A stretch of 64,000 bases of DNA from an uncultured Duncaniella sp. (GCA_910576785.1 CAJTJG010000002.1:62001-126000); one strand, 5' to 3'; positions 54,301-63,541 are shown, numbered from the stretch's first letter. The notes: a model not told the origin generated them from the sequence alone. Numbers and translations are program-made.

Positions 54301-54344
54301 GGCTCCCGCCGGCATTCAATGTCAGCGGGAGCCTTTCTTTATTT
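54301..54344. terminator. Intrinsic terminator between HdeD-like gene and dnaG
   Basis: A perfect 9-bp GC-rich stem (54301-54309 and 54325-54333), 15-nt loop, followed on the plus strand by TTTCTTTATTTT. On the minus strand the stem is followed by a mixed A/T tail, so it may also serve the convergent dnaG, which stops at 54350. Confidence 0.85.
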
Positions 54345-54349
54345 TATCT

Positions 54350-56527
54350 TTATTTTATAGGTGATATCACACGGTCGCCTATCAGCTTGGCCAGAGAGCG
54401 GCGCATGGCCTCGAGCTCCTGCAGATGCTGCATCAGCGCCATGACCCGTTCGGGATCGGACAATGAAGACTTGAGTTCATTCTGTGTGTCCAGTATACGG
54501 GTGGCCACTATGGCACTCTTAAGTTCGTTTAGCTTGCGTGGCACAAGATCGCCCAACAGATCCTGCTCCGTGTCCACGCGAGCATACTTGGTGTGCATCT
54601 TTGAGAGGATATGGCGCTCGGCCACGAGATCTTCCGCAAGATTACGCACCACATCGTCCTGCGACGAGCACAGCAGCCGTGCCAGATAGCGGGTGGAGAA
54701 TTCCTTGACTCCATCGGCATATTCGGCATCGATCCGCTCGGTGAGCGACCTCTCGAGAGCCGAGATGCTCCCGACATCGGTAGCTGTGGCCCTGATCTGT
54801 TCCACCCCTTCGCGGAATGCCGCGTCGCGTATCTCCATGAGCCGTTGCTGCTCGCGGTGAAGATCGTCATCCCACGATAGCCTGCTCAACCGCTCGGCCT
54901 CACGCATCAGCAGGGCGGCATCAGCGTTGACAAACGATATGGAGTCGGCTGCGAGATCGTCAAGTATATACTCGAGCACTGTCATCGGCACGGAGTTGCC
55001 CTCTTCGTCCACTCCCTCGGCAAAGGGGTAGTTGCCGTAACGCACCACCATGCACACAAGGGCAAGCTCGTATGGACGCAGACGTGAGGCATGGCCGGAA
55101 TGTGATGCATCGCCACCGGACTGCTGTGTCCGCTCACCATCAGTCACCTGATTGTCCTCGGCAGGAATACTCGTGAGCGACTCGGCGCGCATCTTGTCCT
55201 CGCGGCTCTTCAGAGCCAGTTCATTGAAAGCCTTGCCTACCTCGCGTTGCAGCACATCCTCCGATATGAAGAGTATACGCGAACATTCCTGAATATATAC
55301 GCTACGCGTTATCTCGTTAGGTATAAGGGCAATGGTGCGCACTATGCGGTTGATCACCCGCGCACGGTTGGCAGGATCGTCGGCGGCACGGTCTATGAGT
55401 ATGCGTGCCATGAAGGTTATGAAGTCGGTCTCGTTGGCCTTGATGAACTCCATCACCTCACTTGAGGAGTGCGACTGTGCGAACGAGTCAGGGTCCTCCC
55501 CTTCGGGCAGCAGCAGCACCTTGAGGTCGAGGCCATCCTGGAGCAGAAGCTCGAGTCCGCGCAGAGCGGCCTTGATACCTGCGGCATCGGCATCGTAGAT
55601 AAGTGTGACGCTTGACGTGAAGCGCTTTATCAGCCTCACCTGCTCCACTGTCAGAGCCGTACCCGACGAGGCCACCACATTGCATATACCGGCCTGGTGC
55701 ATGGAGATGACATCCATGTAGCCCTCCACAATTATACACTTGCCCTCCTTGGCTATGGCCTGCTTGGCCTGGAAAAGGCCGTAGAGCTCGCGGCGCTTGG
55801 AGTAGATCTCGCTCTCGGGCGAGTTGACATACTTGGCCAAAGATTTGTCCTTGCGCAGCGTTCGGCCACCGAATGCCACAGGCTTGCCCGAGAGTGTGAA
55901 CACGGGATAGATGACACGCCCGCGGAAACGGTCGTACACGCGGCCATCGTCAGTGCGCGTGCACAGGCCGGTGGATATGAGATACTCCTCGCTGTAGCCG
56001 CGCTCTATGGCTCGCTTGTAGAGCACATCGCGCCCCTCCGGAGCAAAGCCGAGATGGAAACGCTCTATCATGGCGTCGGATATGCCGCGGTAACGGAAAT
56101 AGGCCAGACCGATGTCACGCCCCTCGGGGTTGCGGGTCATATAGTCCTCGAAGAATCGCATGGCAAATTCATTGAGGGCCATCATGTTCTCACGTGCCGA
56201 CTCGGCACGGAGCTCCTCGTCCGACATCTCGCGCTCCTCCACCTCGATATTGTATTTGCGGGCCAGATACCGCAGGGCCTCGGTATAGGACAGCTGCTCA
56301 TGCTTCATGATGAAGCCGACGGCGCTGCCACCCTCACCGCAACTGAAGCATTTGCATACACCCTTGGCCTTGGATACGTAGAACGACGGGCTCCTGTCGT
56401 TGTGAAACGGACAGAGTCCCACCCAGTTCGCCCCGCGCCGTTTGAGCGAGACGAAATCACTCACCACCTCGACTATGTCGGCGGCCTCGAGAATACGTTG
56501 TGTAGTGGAGTTGCTGATTTTCTTCAT
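54350..56527 (-). CDS. dnaG: DNA primase
   Basis: The start is placed at 56527 (MKKISNSTTQRILEAADIVE), which matches known primase N-termini and gives 725 residues; an upstream extension to 56836 would run over thrS and has no family similarity. The CHC2 zinc finger is LCPFHNDRSPSFYVS followed by CKCFSCGEGG. The TOPRIM domain has IIVEGYMDVISMHQAG and TLIYDADAAGIKA. A helical C-terminal DnaB-binding region follows. It makes RNA primers at the fork. A TAACTTTG box at 56543-56536 lies only 8 bp before the start, so the mRNA is short-leadered or leaderless. Confidence 0.97.
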   Translation of the reverse strand: MKKISNSTTQRILEAADIVEVVSDFVSLKRRGANWVGLCPFHNDRSPSFYVSKAKGVCKCFSCGEGGSAVGFIMKHEQLSYTEALRYLARKYNIEVEEREMSDEELRAESARENMMALNEFAMRFFEDYMTRNPEGRDIGLAYFRYRGISDAMIERFHLGFAPEGRDVLYKRAIERGYSEEYLISTGLCTRTDDGRVYDRFRGRVIYPVFTLSGKPVAFGGRTLRKDKSLAKYVNSPESEIYSKRRELYGLFQAKQAIAKEGKCIIVEGYMDVISMHQAGICNVVASSGTALTVEQVRLIKRFTSSVTLIYDADAAGIKAALRGLELLLQDGLDLKVLLLPEGEDPDSFAQSHSSSEVMEFIKANETDFITFMARILIDRAADDPANRARVINRIVRTIALIPNEITRSVYIQECSRILFISEDVLQREVGKAFNELALKSREDKMRAESLTSIPAEDNQVTDGERTQQSGGDASHSGHASRLRPYELALVCMVVRYGNYPFAEGVDEEGNSVPMTVLEYILDDLAADSISFVNADAALLMREAERLSRLSWDDDLHREQQRLMEIRDAAFREGVEQIRATATDVGSISALERSLTERIDAEYADGVKEFSTRYLARLLCSSQDDVVRNLAEDLVAERHILSKMHTKYARVDTEQDLLGDLVPRKLNELKSAIVATRILDTQNELKSSLSDPERVMALMQHLQELEAMRRSLAKLIGDRVISPIK

Positions 56528-56535
56528 GCGCGCTA

Positions 56536-56565
56536 CAAAGTTACGAAATTTTTTTCTTATCTTTG
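56536..56565. promoter_or_regulatory. Divergent -7 boxes for dnaG and thrS
   Basis: Minus strand: TAACTTTG (56543-56536) toward dnaG. Plus strand: TATCTTTG (56558-56565) toward thrS. Both fit TAnnTTTG and lie 14 bp apart, so the two promoters must overlap. Neither has a clear TTTG -33 box at the right distance, so the -7 boxes are the only support. Confidence 0.6.
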
Positions 56566-56627
56566 CAAGCTGAAAACAATGGGGAGTCGCTCGTATGGCT
56601 CCCTCCCCGCAAACAGTCATTAATCTA

Positions 56628-58571
56628 ATGTCACAAATCAACATCACATTCCCCGACGGAGGGGTAAAACAGTTTGAGAGCGGCGTCACACCTATGGCCA
56701 TAGCCGAGAGCCTCTCGCCGCAGCTGGCCCGCGACGTGCTCGCCGCCACAGTCAACGACAAGGAGTGGGATCTCACCCGCCCTGTCACCGAGGACGCCAC
56801 ACTGCGTCTGTTCAAATGGGACGATCCCGAAGGCAAGCACGCCTTCTGGCACTCATCGGCCCACCTGCTCGCCGAGGCTCTCCAGGAGCTCTACCCAGGC
56901 GTGAAGTTCGGCATAGGCCCCGCCATCGAGAACGGGTTCTACTACGACATCGACCCGGGCGAACACACCATCACCTCGGCCGACTTCCCCAAGATTGAGA
57001 AAAAAATGCTCGAGCTTGCACGCACCAAGCAGGCCATCGTACGCTCCGACATCTCCAAGGCCGACGCCCTGAAGCTCTTCGGCGACCGTGGCGAGGAGTA
57101 CAAGTGCGAGCTCATATCCGAACTCGAGGACGGTAATATCACCACCTACACACAGGGAGCCTTCACCGACCTCTGCCGTGGCCCGCACATCCCCACCACC
57201 GCCCCCATCAAGGCCGTGAAGGTGACATCGCTTGCCGGCGCCTACTGGCGTGGCGACGAGAAGCGCAACCAGCTCGTCAGAGTCTACGGCATCACATTCC
57301 CCAAGCAGAAGATGCTCGACGAGTATCTCGCCTTGCTCGAGGAGGCCAAGAAGCGCGACCACCGCAAGCTCGGCCGCGAGATGGAGCTCTTCGCATTCTC
57401 GGCCAACGTAGGTCAGGGTCTGCCCCTCTGGCTCCCCAAAGGCACCGCCCTGCGCGACCGTCTCGAACAGTTCCTCCGCAAGATACAGAAACAGTATGGT
57501 TACCAGCAAGTGATCACACCCCATATCGGCAACAAGAACCTCTACGTCACCTCGGGCCACTACGCCAAGTACGGCAAGGACTCGTTCCAGCCCATCCACA
57601 CACCCGAGGAGGGAGAGGAATACCTGCTCAAGCCGATGAACTGCCCCCACCACTGCGAGATATTCCGCGCACTGCCCCGCAGCTACCGCGACCTGCCCCT
57701 GCGTCTGGCCGAATTCGGCACAGTATACCGCTATGAGCAGAGCGGCGAGCTCCACGGACTCACCCGTGTGCGTGGCTTCACGCAGGACGACGCCCACATC
57801 TACTGCGCTCCCGACCAGATCAAGGGCGAGTTCCTCAAGGTGATGGACATCATCTTCTACATCTTCAAGGCTCTTAAGTTCGAGAACTTCGAGGCTCAGA
57901 TATCGCTCCGCGATCCCGAACACAAGGAAAAATACATCGGTTCCGACGAGAATTGGGCCCTTGCCGAGCAGGCCATCATCGACGCCTGCGCCGAAAAGGG
58001 ACTCAAGGCCCGTACCGAACTTGGCGAGGCAGCCTTCTACGGCCCCAAACTCGACTTCATGGTCAAGGACGCACTGGGCCGCCGCTGGCAGCTCGGCACC
58101 ATCCAGGTGGACTACAACCTCCCCGAGCGCTTCCAGCTCGAATACACCGGCAGCGACAATGCCAAGCACCGTCCCGTCATGATCCACCGTGCCCCCTTCG
58201 GCTCGATGGAGCGCTTCGTGGCCGTGCTGCTCGAGCACACCGCCGGACGCTTCCCCCTGTGGCTCGCACCCGAGCAGGCCGTGGTGCTCCCCATCTCGGA
58301 GAAGTTCAACGACTATGCCGCCGAAGTAGCCCGCCAGCTCAACGCCCTCGACATCCGCACCATGATCGATGACCGCAATGAGAAAATCGGCAAGAAAATC
58401 CGCGACAACGAGCTCAAAAGAATACCCTATATGCTCATTGTAGGCGAAAAAGAAGCCGAAAATGGTGAAATTTCTGTAAGAAAACAGGGCGAAGGTGATA
58501 AAGGTTCGATGAAAATTGCTACCTTTGCAGCCGAATTGACCAAAGAGGTCAACGAAATGACTAACCAATAA
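56628..58571 (+). CDS. thrS: Threonyl-tRNA synthetase
   Basis: The start at 56628 (MSQINITFPDGGVKQF) matches the usual ThrS N-terminus and gives 647 residues. Domains in order: TGS, the editing domain with HSSAHLLAEALQELYP and its metal-site histidines, the class II catalytic core (MNCPHHCEIF zinc cysteine, LRLAEFGTVYRYEQSGELHG, RGFTQDDAHIYC, HRAPFGSMERF) and a C-terminal anticodon domain. It charges tRNA-Thr and clears mischarged Ser. It leads the conserved thrS-infC-rpmI-rplT group; infC follows by 9 bp. A short ORF (56579-56623) in its leader is noted below. Confidence 0.98.
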   Translation: MSQINITFPDGGVKQFESGVTPMAIAESLSPQLARDVLAATVNDKEWDLTRPVTEDATLRLFKWDDPEGKHAFWHSSAHLLAEALQELYPGVKFGIGPAIENGFYYDIDPGEHTITSADFPKIEKKMLELARTKQAIVRSDISKADALKLFGDRGEEYKCELISELEDGNITTYTQGAFTDLCRGPHIPTTAPIKAVKVTSLAGAYWRGDEKRNQLVRVYGITFPKQKMLDEYLALLEEAKKRDHRKLGREMELFAFSANVGQGLPLWLPKGTALRDRLEQFLRKIQKQYGYQQVITPHIGNKNLYVTSGHYAKYGKDSFQPIHTPEEGEEYLLKPMNCPHHCEIFRALPRSYRDLPLRLAEFGTVYRYEQSGELHGLTRVRGFTQDDAHIYCAPDQIKGEFLKVMDIIFYIFKALKFENFEAQISLRDPEHKEKYIGSDENWALAEQAIIDACAEKGLKARTELGEAAFYGPKLDFMVKDALGRRWQLGTIQVDYNLPERFQLEYTGSDNAKHRPVMIHRAPFGSMERFVAVLLEHTAGRFPLWLAPEQAVVLPISEKFNDYAAEVARQLNALDIRTMIDDRNEKIGKKIRDNELKRIPYMLIVGEKEAENGEISVRKQGEGDKGSMKIATFAAELTKEVNEMTNQ

Positions 58572-58580
58572 CCCCTCTGA

Positions 58581-59165
58581 ATGGAGAAAAAACCCTTCAC
58601 CCCTCGTCCTCCCCGCCCCAACAACGGCCCCCGTCGTCCCTTTGTACCTAACAAAGAGAAAGACCCCCATGCCATCAACGAGCGCATCCGCGCCCGCGAG
58701 GTTCGCCTCGTAGGTGACAACGTTGAGGCCGGCATATACTCCATCCAGCAGGCCCTCAAGCTCGCCGAAGAGCAGGAGCTCGACCTCGTCGAGATCTCGC
58801 CCACCGCCGAGCCCCCTGTTTGCAAGATACTCGACTACCAGAAGTTCCTCTACCAGCAGAAGAAAAGGCAGAAAGAGCAGAAGGCCAAGGCCACCAAGGT
58901 TGTGGTAAAGGAGATCCGCTTCGGACCTCAGACCGACGACCATGACTACAACTTCAAGCTCAAGCATGCCATGGGCTTCCTGCAGGAAGGAGCCAAGGTA
59001 AAGGCCTACGTATTTTTCAAGGGACGCTCCATCCTCTTCAAGGAGCAGGGCGAGGTGCTGTTGCTGCGCTTTGCCAACGACCTTGAGGAATATGGCAAGG
59101 TGGATCAGATGCCCGTACTCGAGGGAAAGCGCATGATCATCATGCTCAGCCCCAAGAAAAAATGA
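58581..59165 (+). CDS. infC: Translation initiation factor IF-3
   Basis: The 194-residue protein has a basic, proline-rich N-terminal extension, then the IF3 N domain (INERIRAREVRLVGDNVEAG, ELDLVEISPTAEPPVCKILDY), a lysine-rich linker (KKRQKEQKAKATKVVVKEIR) and the C domain ending in KRMIIMLSPKKK. Translation starts at ATG here, not at the AUU codon by which Escherichia coli infC is autoregulated, so that control is not expected. It prevents premature subunit joining on the 30S. Confidence 0.97.
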   Translation: MEKKPFTPRPPRPNNGPRRPFVPNKEKDPHAINERIRAREVRLVGDNVEAGIYSIQQALKLAEEQELDLVEISPTAEPPVCKILDYQKFLYQQKKRQKEQKAKATKVVVKEIRFGPQTDDHDYNFKLKHAMGFLQEGAKVKAYVFFKGRSILFKEQGEVLLLRFANDLEEYGKVDQMPVLEGKRMIIMLSPKKK

Positions 59166-59265
59166 CATCTCACCGAGCCAGAACCATCTGAAACAATTCA
59201 GGCGCGCCGGTCCCTATTGATCACCGTCCGCCGAACATTCCAAACAATATCTAATAATTCACAAA

Positions 59266-59463
59266 ATGCCCAAGATTAAGACTAACTCCGGTGCCAAAAA
59301 GAGGTTCGCCCTTACCGGATCAGGAAAGATCAAGAGAAAACACGCTTTCAAGAGCCACATCCTCACCAAGAAGACCAAAAAGCAGAAGCGCAACCTCACA
59401 CACTTCTCGCTGGTTTCCCGTCAGGACACATCGGCTGTGAAGGAGCTCCTCGCACTCAAGTAA
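59266..59463 (+). CDS. rpmI: 50S ribosomal protein L35
   Basis: The 65-residue protein begins MPKIKTNSGAKKRF and has the L35 pattern TGSGKIKRKHAFKSHILTKK, very basic throughout. It lies 100 bp after infC and 161 bp before rplT, in the standard infC-rpmI-rplT order. No clear L20-binding leader structure could be picked out by eye in the gaps. Confidence 0.97.
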   Translation: MPKIKTNSGAKKRFALTGSGKIKRKHAFKSHILTKKTKKQKRNLTHFSLVSRQDTSAVKELLALK

Positions 59464-59624
59464 AAACCGGCGCGAAAGTCATCCCGACCATCCACCCCAC
59501 TTACCACCTACAGGTAAGGGACACAAAACTCTTTAAAGCAAAAAAATCGTTAACCGAATGTTCAGCCACCCCCGTTTTTAAAAGAGCATAGAAGTGCCGC
59601 TGACGTTCACAACACAATTTCAAA

Positions 59625-59975
59625 ATGCCAAGATCAGTAAACCATGTAGCCTCCAGGGCTCGCCGCAAGAAAATCCTCAAACTCACCCGTGGTTACTTCG
59701 GATGCCGCCGCAACGTGTGGACCGTAGCCAAGAACACCTGGGAGAAGGGTCTCACCTACGCCTACCGTGACCGCAAGGACAAGAAGCGCAACTTCCGCGC
59801 TCTCTGGATCCAGCGTATCAACGCAGCTGCCCGTCTCGAGGATCTCTCTTACTCCAAGCTCATGGGCCTCATCCACAAGGCCGGCATCGAGATCAACCGC
59901 AAGGTGCTCGCCGACCTCGCTCTCAACAACCCCGCCGCTTTCAAGGCGATTGTTGACAAGGTGAAGAACGCTTGA
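59625..59975 (+). CDS. rplT: 50S ribosomal protein L20
   Basis: The 116-residue protein has the L20 signature: MPRSVNHVASRARRKKILK, TRGYFGCRRNVWTVAKN, AYRDRKDKKRNFRALWIQRI and NAAARLEDLSYSKLMGLIHK. It binds 23S rRNA early in 50S assembly and in many bacteria regulates rpmI-rplT translation. It ends the operon before the strong terminator at 60007-60038. Confidence 0.98.
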   Translation: MPRSVNHVASRARRKKILKLTRGYFGCRRNVWTVAKNTWEKGLTYAYRDRKDKKRNFRALWIQRINAAARLEDLSYSKLMGLIHKAGIEINRKVLADLALNNPAAFKAIVDKVKNA

Positions 59976-60006
59976 TAAGAGCCTCACCGTAATCCATCAT
60001 ACATCC

Positions 60007-60044
60007 AAAGCCTCCCGCCGTGATCGGCGGGAGGCTTTGTCGTA
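60007..60044 (+). terminator. Intrinsic terminator of the rplT operon
   Basis: A perfect 14-bp GC-rich stem (60007-60020 and 60025-60038) with a TGAT tetraloop, flanked by AAA and TTT, with TTTGTCGTAATTG following. Located 31 bp after the rplT stop. Strength and place leave little doubt. Confidence 0.92.
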
Positions 60045-60127
60045 ATTGTCCGTATGAACTTTAGAACCCTGACAGATGTTATAAGGATACTGACCGAAAA
60101 CGTAGAACCTTAATACATACTGTTCAA

Positions 60128-61126
60128 ATGAATTTTCTTAGTGACGAGAAGCTTGTCATAGTCGGCGCGGCCGGTATGATCGGCTCCAACATGGCCCAGA
60201 CCGCCGCCATGATGCATCTTACGCCCAACATCTGCCTGTACGACACATATGCTCCCGGACTCGAAGGTGTGGCCGAGGAGATGGCTCATTGCGGATTCGA
60301 AGGTCTCAATCTCACATACACATCCGATATCAAGGAGGCATTCAAGGATGCCTCCTACATCGTGTCGTCAGGTGGCGCCGCCCGCAAGGCAGGAATGACC
60401 CGCGAGGATCTGCTGCGCGGCAACGCACAGATAGCTGAGCAGCTCGGCAAAGATATCAAGGCATACTGCCCCGGCGTGAAGCATGTGGTGGTGATATTCA
60501 ATCCCGCCGACATCACCGGATTGGTGACACTCATCTACTCCGGACTCAAACCTTCGCAGGTATCCACCCTCGCCGCTCTTGACAGCACCCGTCTGCGCAA
60601 CGAGCTTGCCAAATATTTCCACATCCCCGCCGACCAGATTGTCAACTCGCGCACCTATGGTGGACACGGCGAGCAGATGGCCGTATTCGCCTCTACCACT
60701 ACTGTGGCCGGACAGCCCCTCTCGCAGATCATAGGCACCAAAGCGCTCCCCGAGCAGGAGTGGGAGGAGATGAAGCAGCGCGTCATCCAGGGCGGCAAGA
60801 ACATCATCGACCTGCGCGGCCGCTCGTCTTTCCAAAGCCCCGCCTACCTCTCCATCGAGATGATAGCAGCCGCCATGGGAGGCAAACCGTTCAGCTGGCC
60901 GGTAGGCACATACGTGGACAACGGCACCTACAACCACATCATGATGGCCATGGAGACCACCCTCGACAAGAATGGTGTGACCGTCCACCCCGTAGGTGGC
61001 ACTCCCGAGGAGAAGAAGGAACTCGACCAGAGCTACCATCATCTCTGCAAGCTGCGTGACGAGGTGATAAGCCTCGGCATCATCCCGCCCATCGACAAAT
61101 GGCATGACATAAACAGCAACCTGTAA
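60128..61126 (+). CDS. mdh: Malate dehydrogenase
   Basis: The 332-residue protein has the NAD-binding start LVIVGAAGMIGSNMAQ, DTYAPGLEGVAEEM, the substrate loop SSGGAARKAGMTREDLLRGN with its arginine, NPADITGL, DSTRLRNELA and the catalytic His in TYGGHGEQMA. The family is lactate/malate dehydrogenase; the substrate arginine in ARKAGM fits malate. In Bacteroidales it works in the reductive branch toward succinate. It is transcribed alone: the rplT terminator lies before it and another at 61153-61205 after it. Confidence 0.95.
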   Translation: MNFLSDEKLVIVGAAGMIGSNMAQTAAMMHLTPNICLYDTYAPGLEGVAEEMAHCGFEGLNLTYTSDIKEAFKDASYIVSSGGAARKAGMTREDLLRGNAQIAEQLGKDIKAYCPGVKHVVVIFNPADITGLVTLIYSGLKPSQVSTLAALDSTRLRNELAKYFHIPADQIVNSRTYGGHGEQMAVFASTTTVAGQPLSQIIGTKALPEQEWEEMKQRVIQGGKNIIDLRGRSSFQSPAYLSIEMIAAAMGGKPFSWPVGTYVDNGTYNHIMMAMETTLDKNGVTVHPVGGTPEEKKELDQSYHHLCKLRDEVISLGIIPPIDKWHDINSNL

Positions 61127-61152
61127 AGATCGCTGCAACCTTACAGAATTTT

Positions 61153-61205
61153 GAATTTTGAGGGTCCGGAGCTCCGCAGAGGGCAGGATCCTCAAAATTC
61201 TTTTT
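61153..61205 (+). terminator. Intrinsic terminator of mdh
   Basis: A 15-bp stem (61153-61167 and 61186-61200, one G-T wobble), 18-nt loop, followed by TTTTT. It lies 26 bp after the mdh stop and directly abuts the -33 box of the next promoter, whose TTTG uses the last T of the run. Confidence 0.88.
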
Positions 61206-61234
61206 GTATATTGGCGTAATTCTGGTTATCTTTG
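61203..61234 (+). promoter_or_regulatory. Promoter of the GT2-DUF4922-SpoIID operon
   Basis: TTTG (61203-61206), 20 nt, TATCTTTG (61227-61234), a perfect consensus promoter. The start codon at 61251 is 16 bp downstream of the -7 box, so the leader is about 10 nt. Confidence 0.82.
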
Positions 61235-61250
61235 TCTACGATTCTACGAT

Positions 61251-62582
61251 ATGGACAATACCGGTATTACATACCCGCGGCTCTCCACAGCCGCCATGAG
61301 ACAAAAGGCCCGTGAGGCCGGCAACGACCCGTTTGTCATGCTTATGCCAACGGACGACCCCGTGGTGATCCCTGCCTCCTCTATCCACAGGATGTGGCAG
61401 GCCCTCGACATGAGCGGGAGTCCCTTCGCATATTCCGATTATCTTGACCGCGACGGCTCGCTCTACAGGCTCACGGACTATACCGAAGGCTCCATCCGCG
61501 ATGACTTTGACTTCGGCAAAGTGGTGATGATACGCACCGATGCCATGGTGGAGGCCCTGATCGATCTTGAGGATGACTATGTGGCGGCCGGATGGTACGA
61601 CCTGCGGCTCACCATGACCCGTCTGCGCGGCCTTCCGGTCCACATCCCCGAGCCGCTCTACAGCATCGACGAGCAGGCCGAGAGCATGACTGAAGAGAAA
61701 CATTTCGCCTACGTGGATCCGCGCAACCGAAAGTCACAGATCGAGATGGAGCGTGTGGCCACACGGCATCTGCGCTCCATAGGCGCCGACGTTTCACCCC
61801 TCGACAGAGTAGAGATCGATCTTGATAGCGGCGACTTCGCCACCGAGGCGTCAGTGATAATACCTGTGAGAAACCGTCGCCGCACCATAGCCGATGCCGT
61901 ACACTCGGCCCTGTCGCAGGAAGCGCCGTTTGACTTCAACGTCATCGTCGTTGACAACCGCAGCACCGACGGCACCCGTGATATACTCACCGCAATAGCC
62001 GCCACTGACCCGCGCCTTATCGTGCTCGACACCTATGGATACGGCAAGAATGCCCCCGGCATAGGCGGGTGCTGGAACATAGCGCTGACCGACAGCCGCT
62101 GCGGACGCTTCGCCGTGCAGCTCGACAGCGACGACCTCTACTCATCGCCCGCCACCCTGAGCCGCATCGTGGATACATTCCGCACTGAGAACTGCGCCAT
62201 GGTGATCGGATCCTACACCCTTACCGATATCGATGGCAATGTCCTCCCCCCGGGCCTTATAGACCATGCCGAATGGACTGACGAGAACGGGGCCAACAAT
62301 GCCTTGCGCATCAACGGACTCGGTGCTCCGAGAGCGTTCTTCACTCCGGTGGCGAGAGATATAGGATTTCCCGATGTATGCTACGGCGAGGACTATGCCA
62401 TGGGGCTGGCCGTGAGCCGCAGACACAAGATTGGACGCATCTACGACGAACTGTACCTGTGCCGCCGTTGGGAGGACAACACCGACCATGCGCTCAGCCA
62501 CGAACGTGTGAACACCAACAACATGTACAAGGACTTTCTCCGCACCATCGAGATAAACATACGCAAGAGATATCAGCAATGA
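61251..62582 (+). CDS. GT2-family glycosyltransferase
   Basis: Start at 61251, just after a consensus promoter, gives 443 residues; the frame open to 61158 runs through the promoter and terminator. An N-terminal region of about 190 residues (MPTDDPVVIPASSIHRMWQA, DEQAESMTEEKHFAYVDPRN) is followed by a GT-A domain: SVIIPVRNRRRTIADAVHSAL, VVDNRSTDGT, GGCWNIALTDSRCGRFAVQL, and DSDD as the metal-binding motif. EDYAMGLAVSRRHKIGRI is likely the catalytic base region. No membrane helix is seen. It overlaps the next gene by 4 bp. Donor and acceptor are unknown. Confidence 0.88.
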   Translation: MDNTGITYPRLSTAAMRQKAREAGNDPFVMLMPTDDPVVIPASSIHRMWQALDMSGSPFAYSDYLDRDGSLYRLTDYTEGSIRDDFDFGKVVMIRTDAMVEALIDLEDDYVAAGWYDLRLTMTRLRGLPVHIPEPLYSIDEQAESMTEEKHFAYVDPRNRKSQIEMERVATRHLRSIGADVSPLDRVEIDLDSGDFATEASVIIPVRNRRRTIADAVHSALSQEAPFDFNVIVVDNRSTDGTRDILTAIAATDPRLIVLDTYGYGKNAPGIGGCWNIALTDSRCGRFAVQLDSDDLYSSPATLSRIVDTFRTENCAMVIGSYTLTDIDGNVLPPGLIDHAEWTDENGANNALRINGLGAPRAFFTPVARDIGFPDVCYGEDYAMGLAVSRRHKIGRIYDELYLCRRWEDNTDHALSHERVNTNNMYKDFLRTIEINIRKRYQQ

Positions 62583-63541
62583 AGAAACCGATACCCGTCA
62601 GTCCGGCCCTCACCACATGGTTCTACGAAGACCAGATAGACACTTGGCCAATGCTGGACGCCAACACCGAGATTCTCGACGAGGCTCTACAAAACGAAAA
62701 GGAGATATACTTCGGAGACTGTTTCTGGATAGCTGAGAAGTATCTGCTGCAATACCGCAAGGGCTCACTCACAGCCGATGTCGACAAGGCCCTCAGCGGT
62801 GAGCGTCCATGCTTTCTCTGCCCGCCGGCCCGTCCGGCCGAACAAAAAACACTCGGATGGGAAGGCTACGACATACTCGTCAACCCCTATCCGGTAGCAT
62901 TCCCACACTTCACCATAGTGGACAGGACACACTCGCCACAGCTCATCAAAGGGCGCATCAAGGACATGGCCCGGATGACAAGGCTCTTTGAGGAATGCTG
63001 TGTGATATACAACGGTCCACGCTGCGGAGCCTCCGCCCCTGACCACATGCACTTCCAGGCTCTCGACTTCAACCTTATGAGAAACATTTTCATAGCGTTG
63101 GAGAATGATCTCACCGATGAGATAGGCCGCCTCGGCAAGAGCCGTGTGTTCATTCCCCGCACCAACGCCATGGCCGCGCCTTACATCGGTCTCGACATCG
63201 CCGCCGACAAGGATCTCGAACAGCTCTTCTCCATAATTTACGGCTTACTACCCGCCGGCGATCCGGAGCCGATGATGAACATTGCCGCCGTCAAGAAAAA
63301 CTCACGCACCATCCTCGCCATATTCCCCCGCCGCCGCCACCGTCCGGCCAATTACGGCGACGGAGCCGGACAGATACTCATAAGCCCGGCCACACTCGAG
63401 ATGCTCGGCACATTCCCCGTGTCGCGCGACAAGGAGTTGAGATATCTCGGCGAAAAACGCATCATGAAGATCTATGACGAGGTATGCATCTCCGCCGATG
63501 ACCTTGTGCAGATCGCCACACAAATCAAGGACGCTCTATGA
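62579..63541 (+). CDS. DUF4922 protein (HIT/GalT-like, possible nucleotidyl-sugar phosphorylase)
   Basis: Start at the ATGA overlap (62579) gives 320 residues; a frame open to 62378 lies within the GT gene. Motifs include ERPCFLCPPARP, LVNPYPVAFPHFTIVDRTH and PDHMHFQALDF. The spaced PxPFxxxHxT-like N-terminal segment and the HxHxQ motif are features of HIT/galactose-1-phosphate uridylyltransferase-type enzymes, including GDP-hexose phosphorylases. It may move or remove a nucleotidyl group on a sugar phosphate. The neighbouring GT2 and SpoIID-like genes hint at cell-envelope polysaccharide work. It overlaps the SpoIID gene by 4 bp. Confidence 0.75.
   Translation: MKKPIPVSPALTTWFYEDQIDTWPMLDANTEILDEALQNEKEIYFGDCFWIAEKYLLQYRKGSLTADVDKALSGERPCFLCPPARPAEQKTLGWEGYDILVNPYPVAFPHFTIVDRTHSPQLIKGRIKDMARMTRLFEECCVIYNGPRCGASAPDHMHFQALDFNLMRNIFIALENDLTDEIGRLGKSRVFIPRTNAMAAPYIGLDIAADKDLEQLFSIIYGLLPAGDPEPMMNIAAVKKNSRTILAIFPRRRHRPANYGDGAGQILISPATLEMLGTFPVSRDKELRYLGEKRIMKIYDEVCISADDLVQIATQIKDAL

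Noticed and set aside
56579..56623. A 14-codon leader ORF (MGSRSYGSLPANSH) before thrS
   Set aside because: It has no threonine codons and no attenuator hairpin could be seen after it, so a peptide attenuator is not supported.
56528..56836. N-terminal extension of dnaG to 56836
   Set aside because: The extra 103 residues have no similarity to primases, overlap thrS on the other strand and lie upstream of the dnaG -7 box.
56853..59168. A 771-codon open frame on the minus strand over thrS and infC
   Set aside because: It is antisense to two certain genes, has low-complexity Leu/Glu/Gly-rich composition and no recognisable domain; GC-rich codon use in the real genes keeps the opposite frame open.
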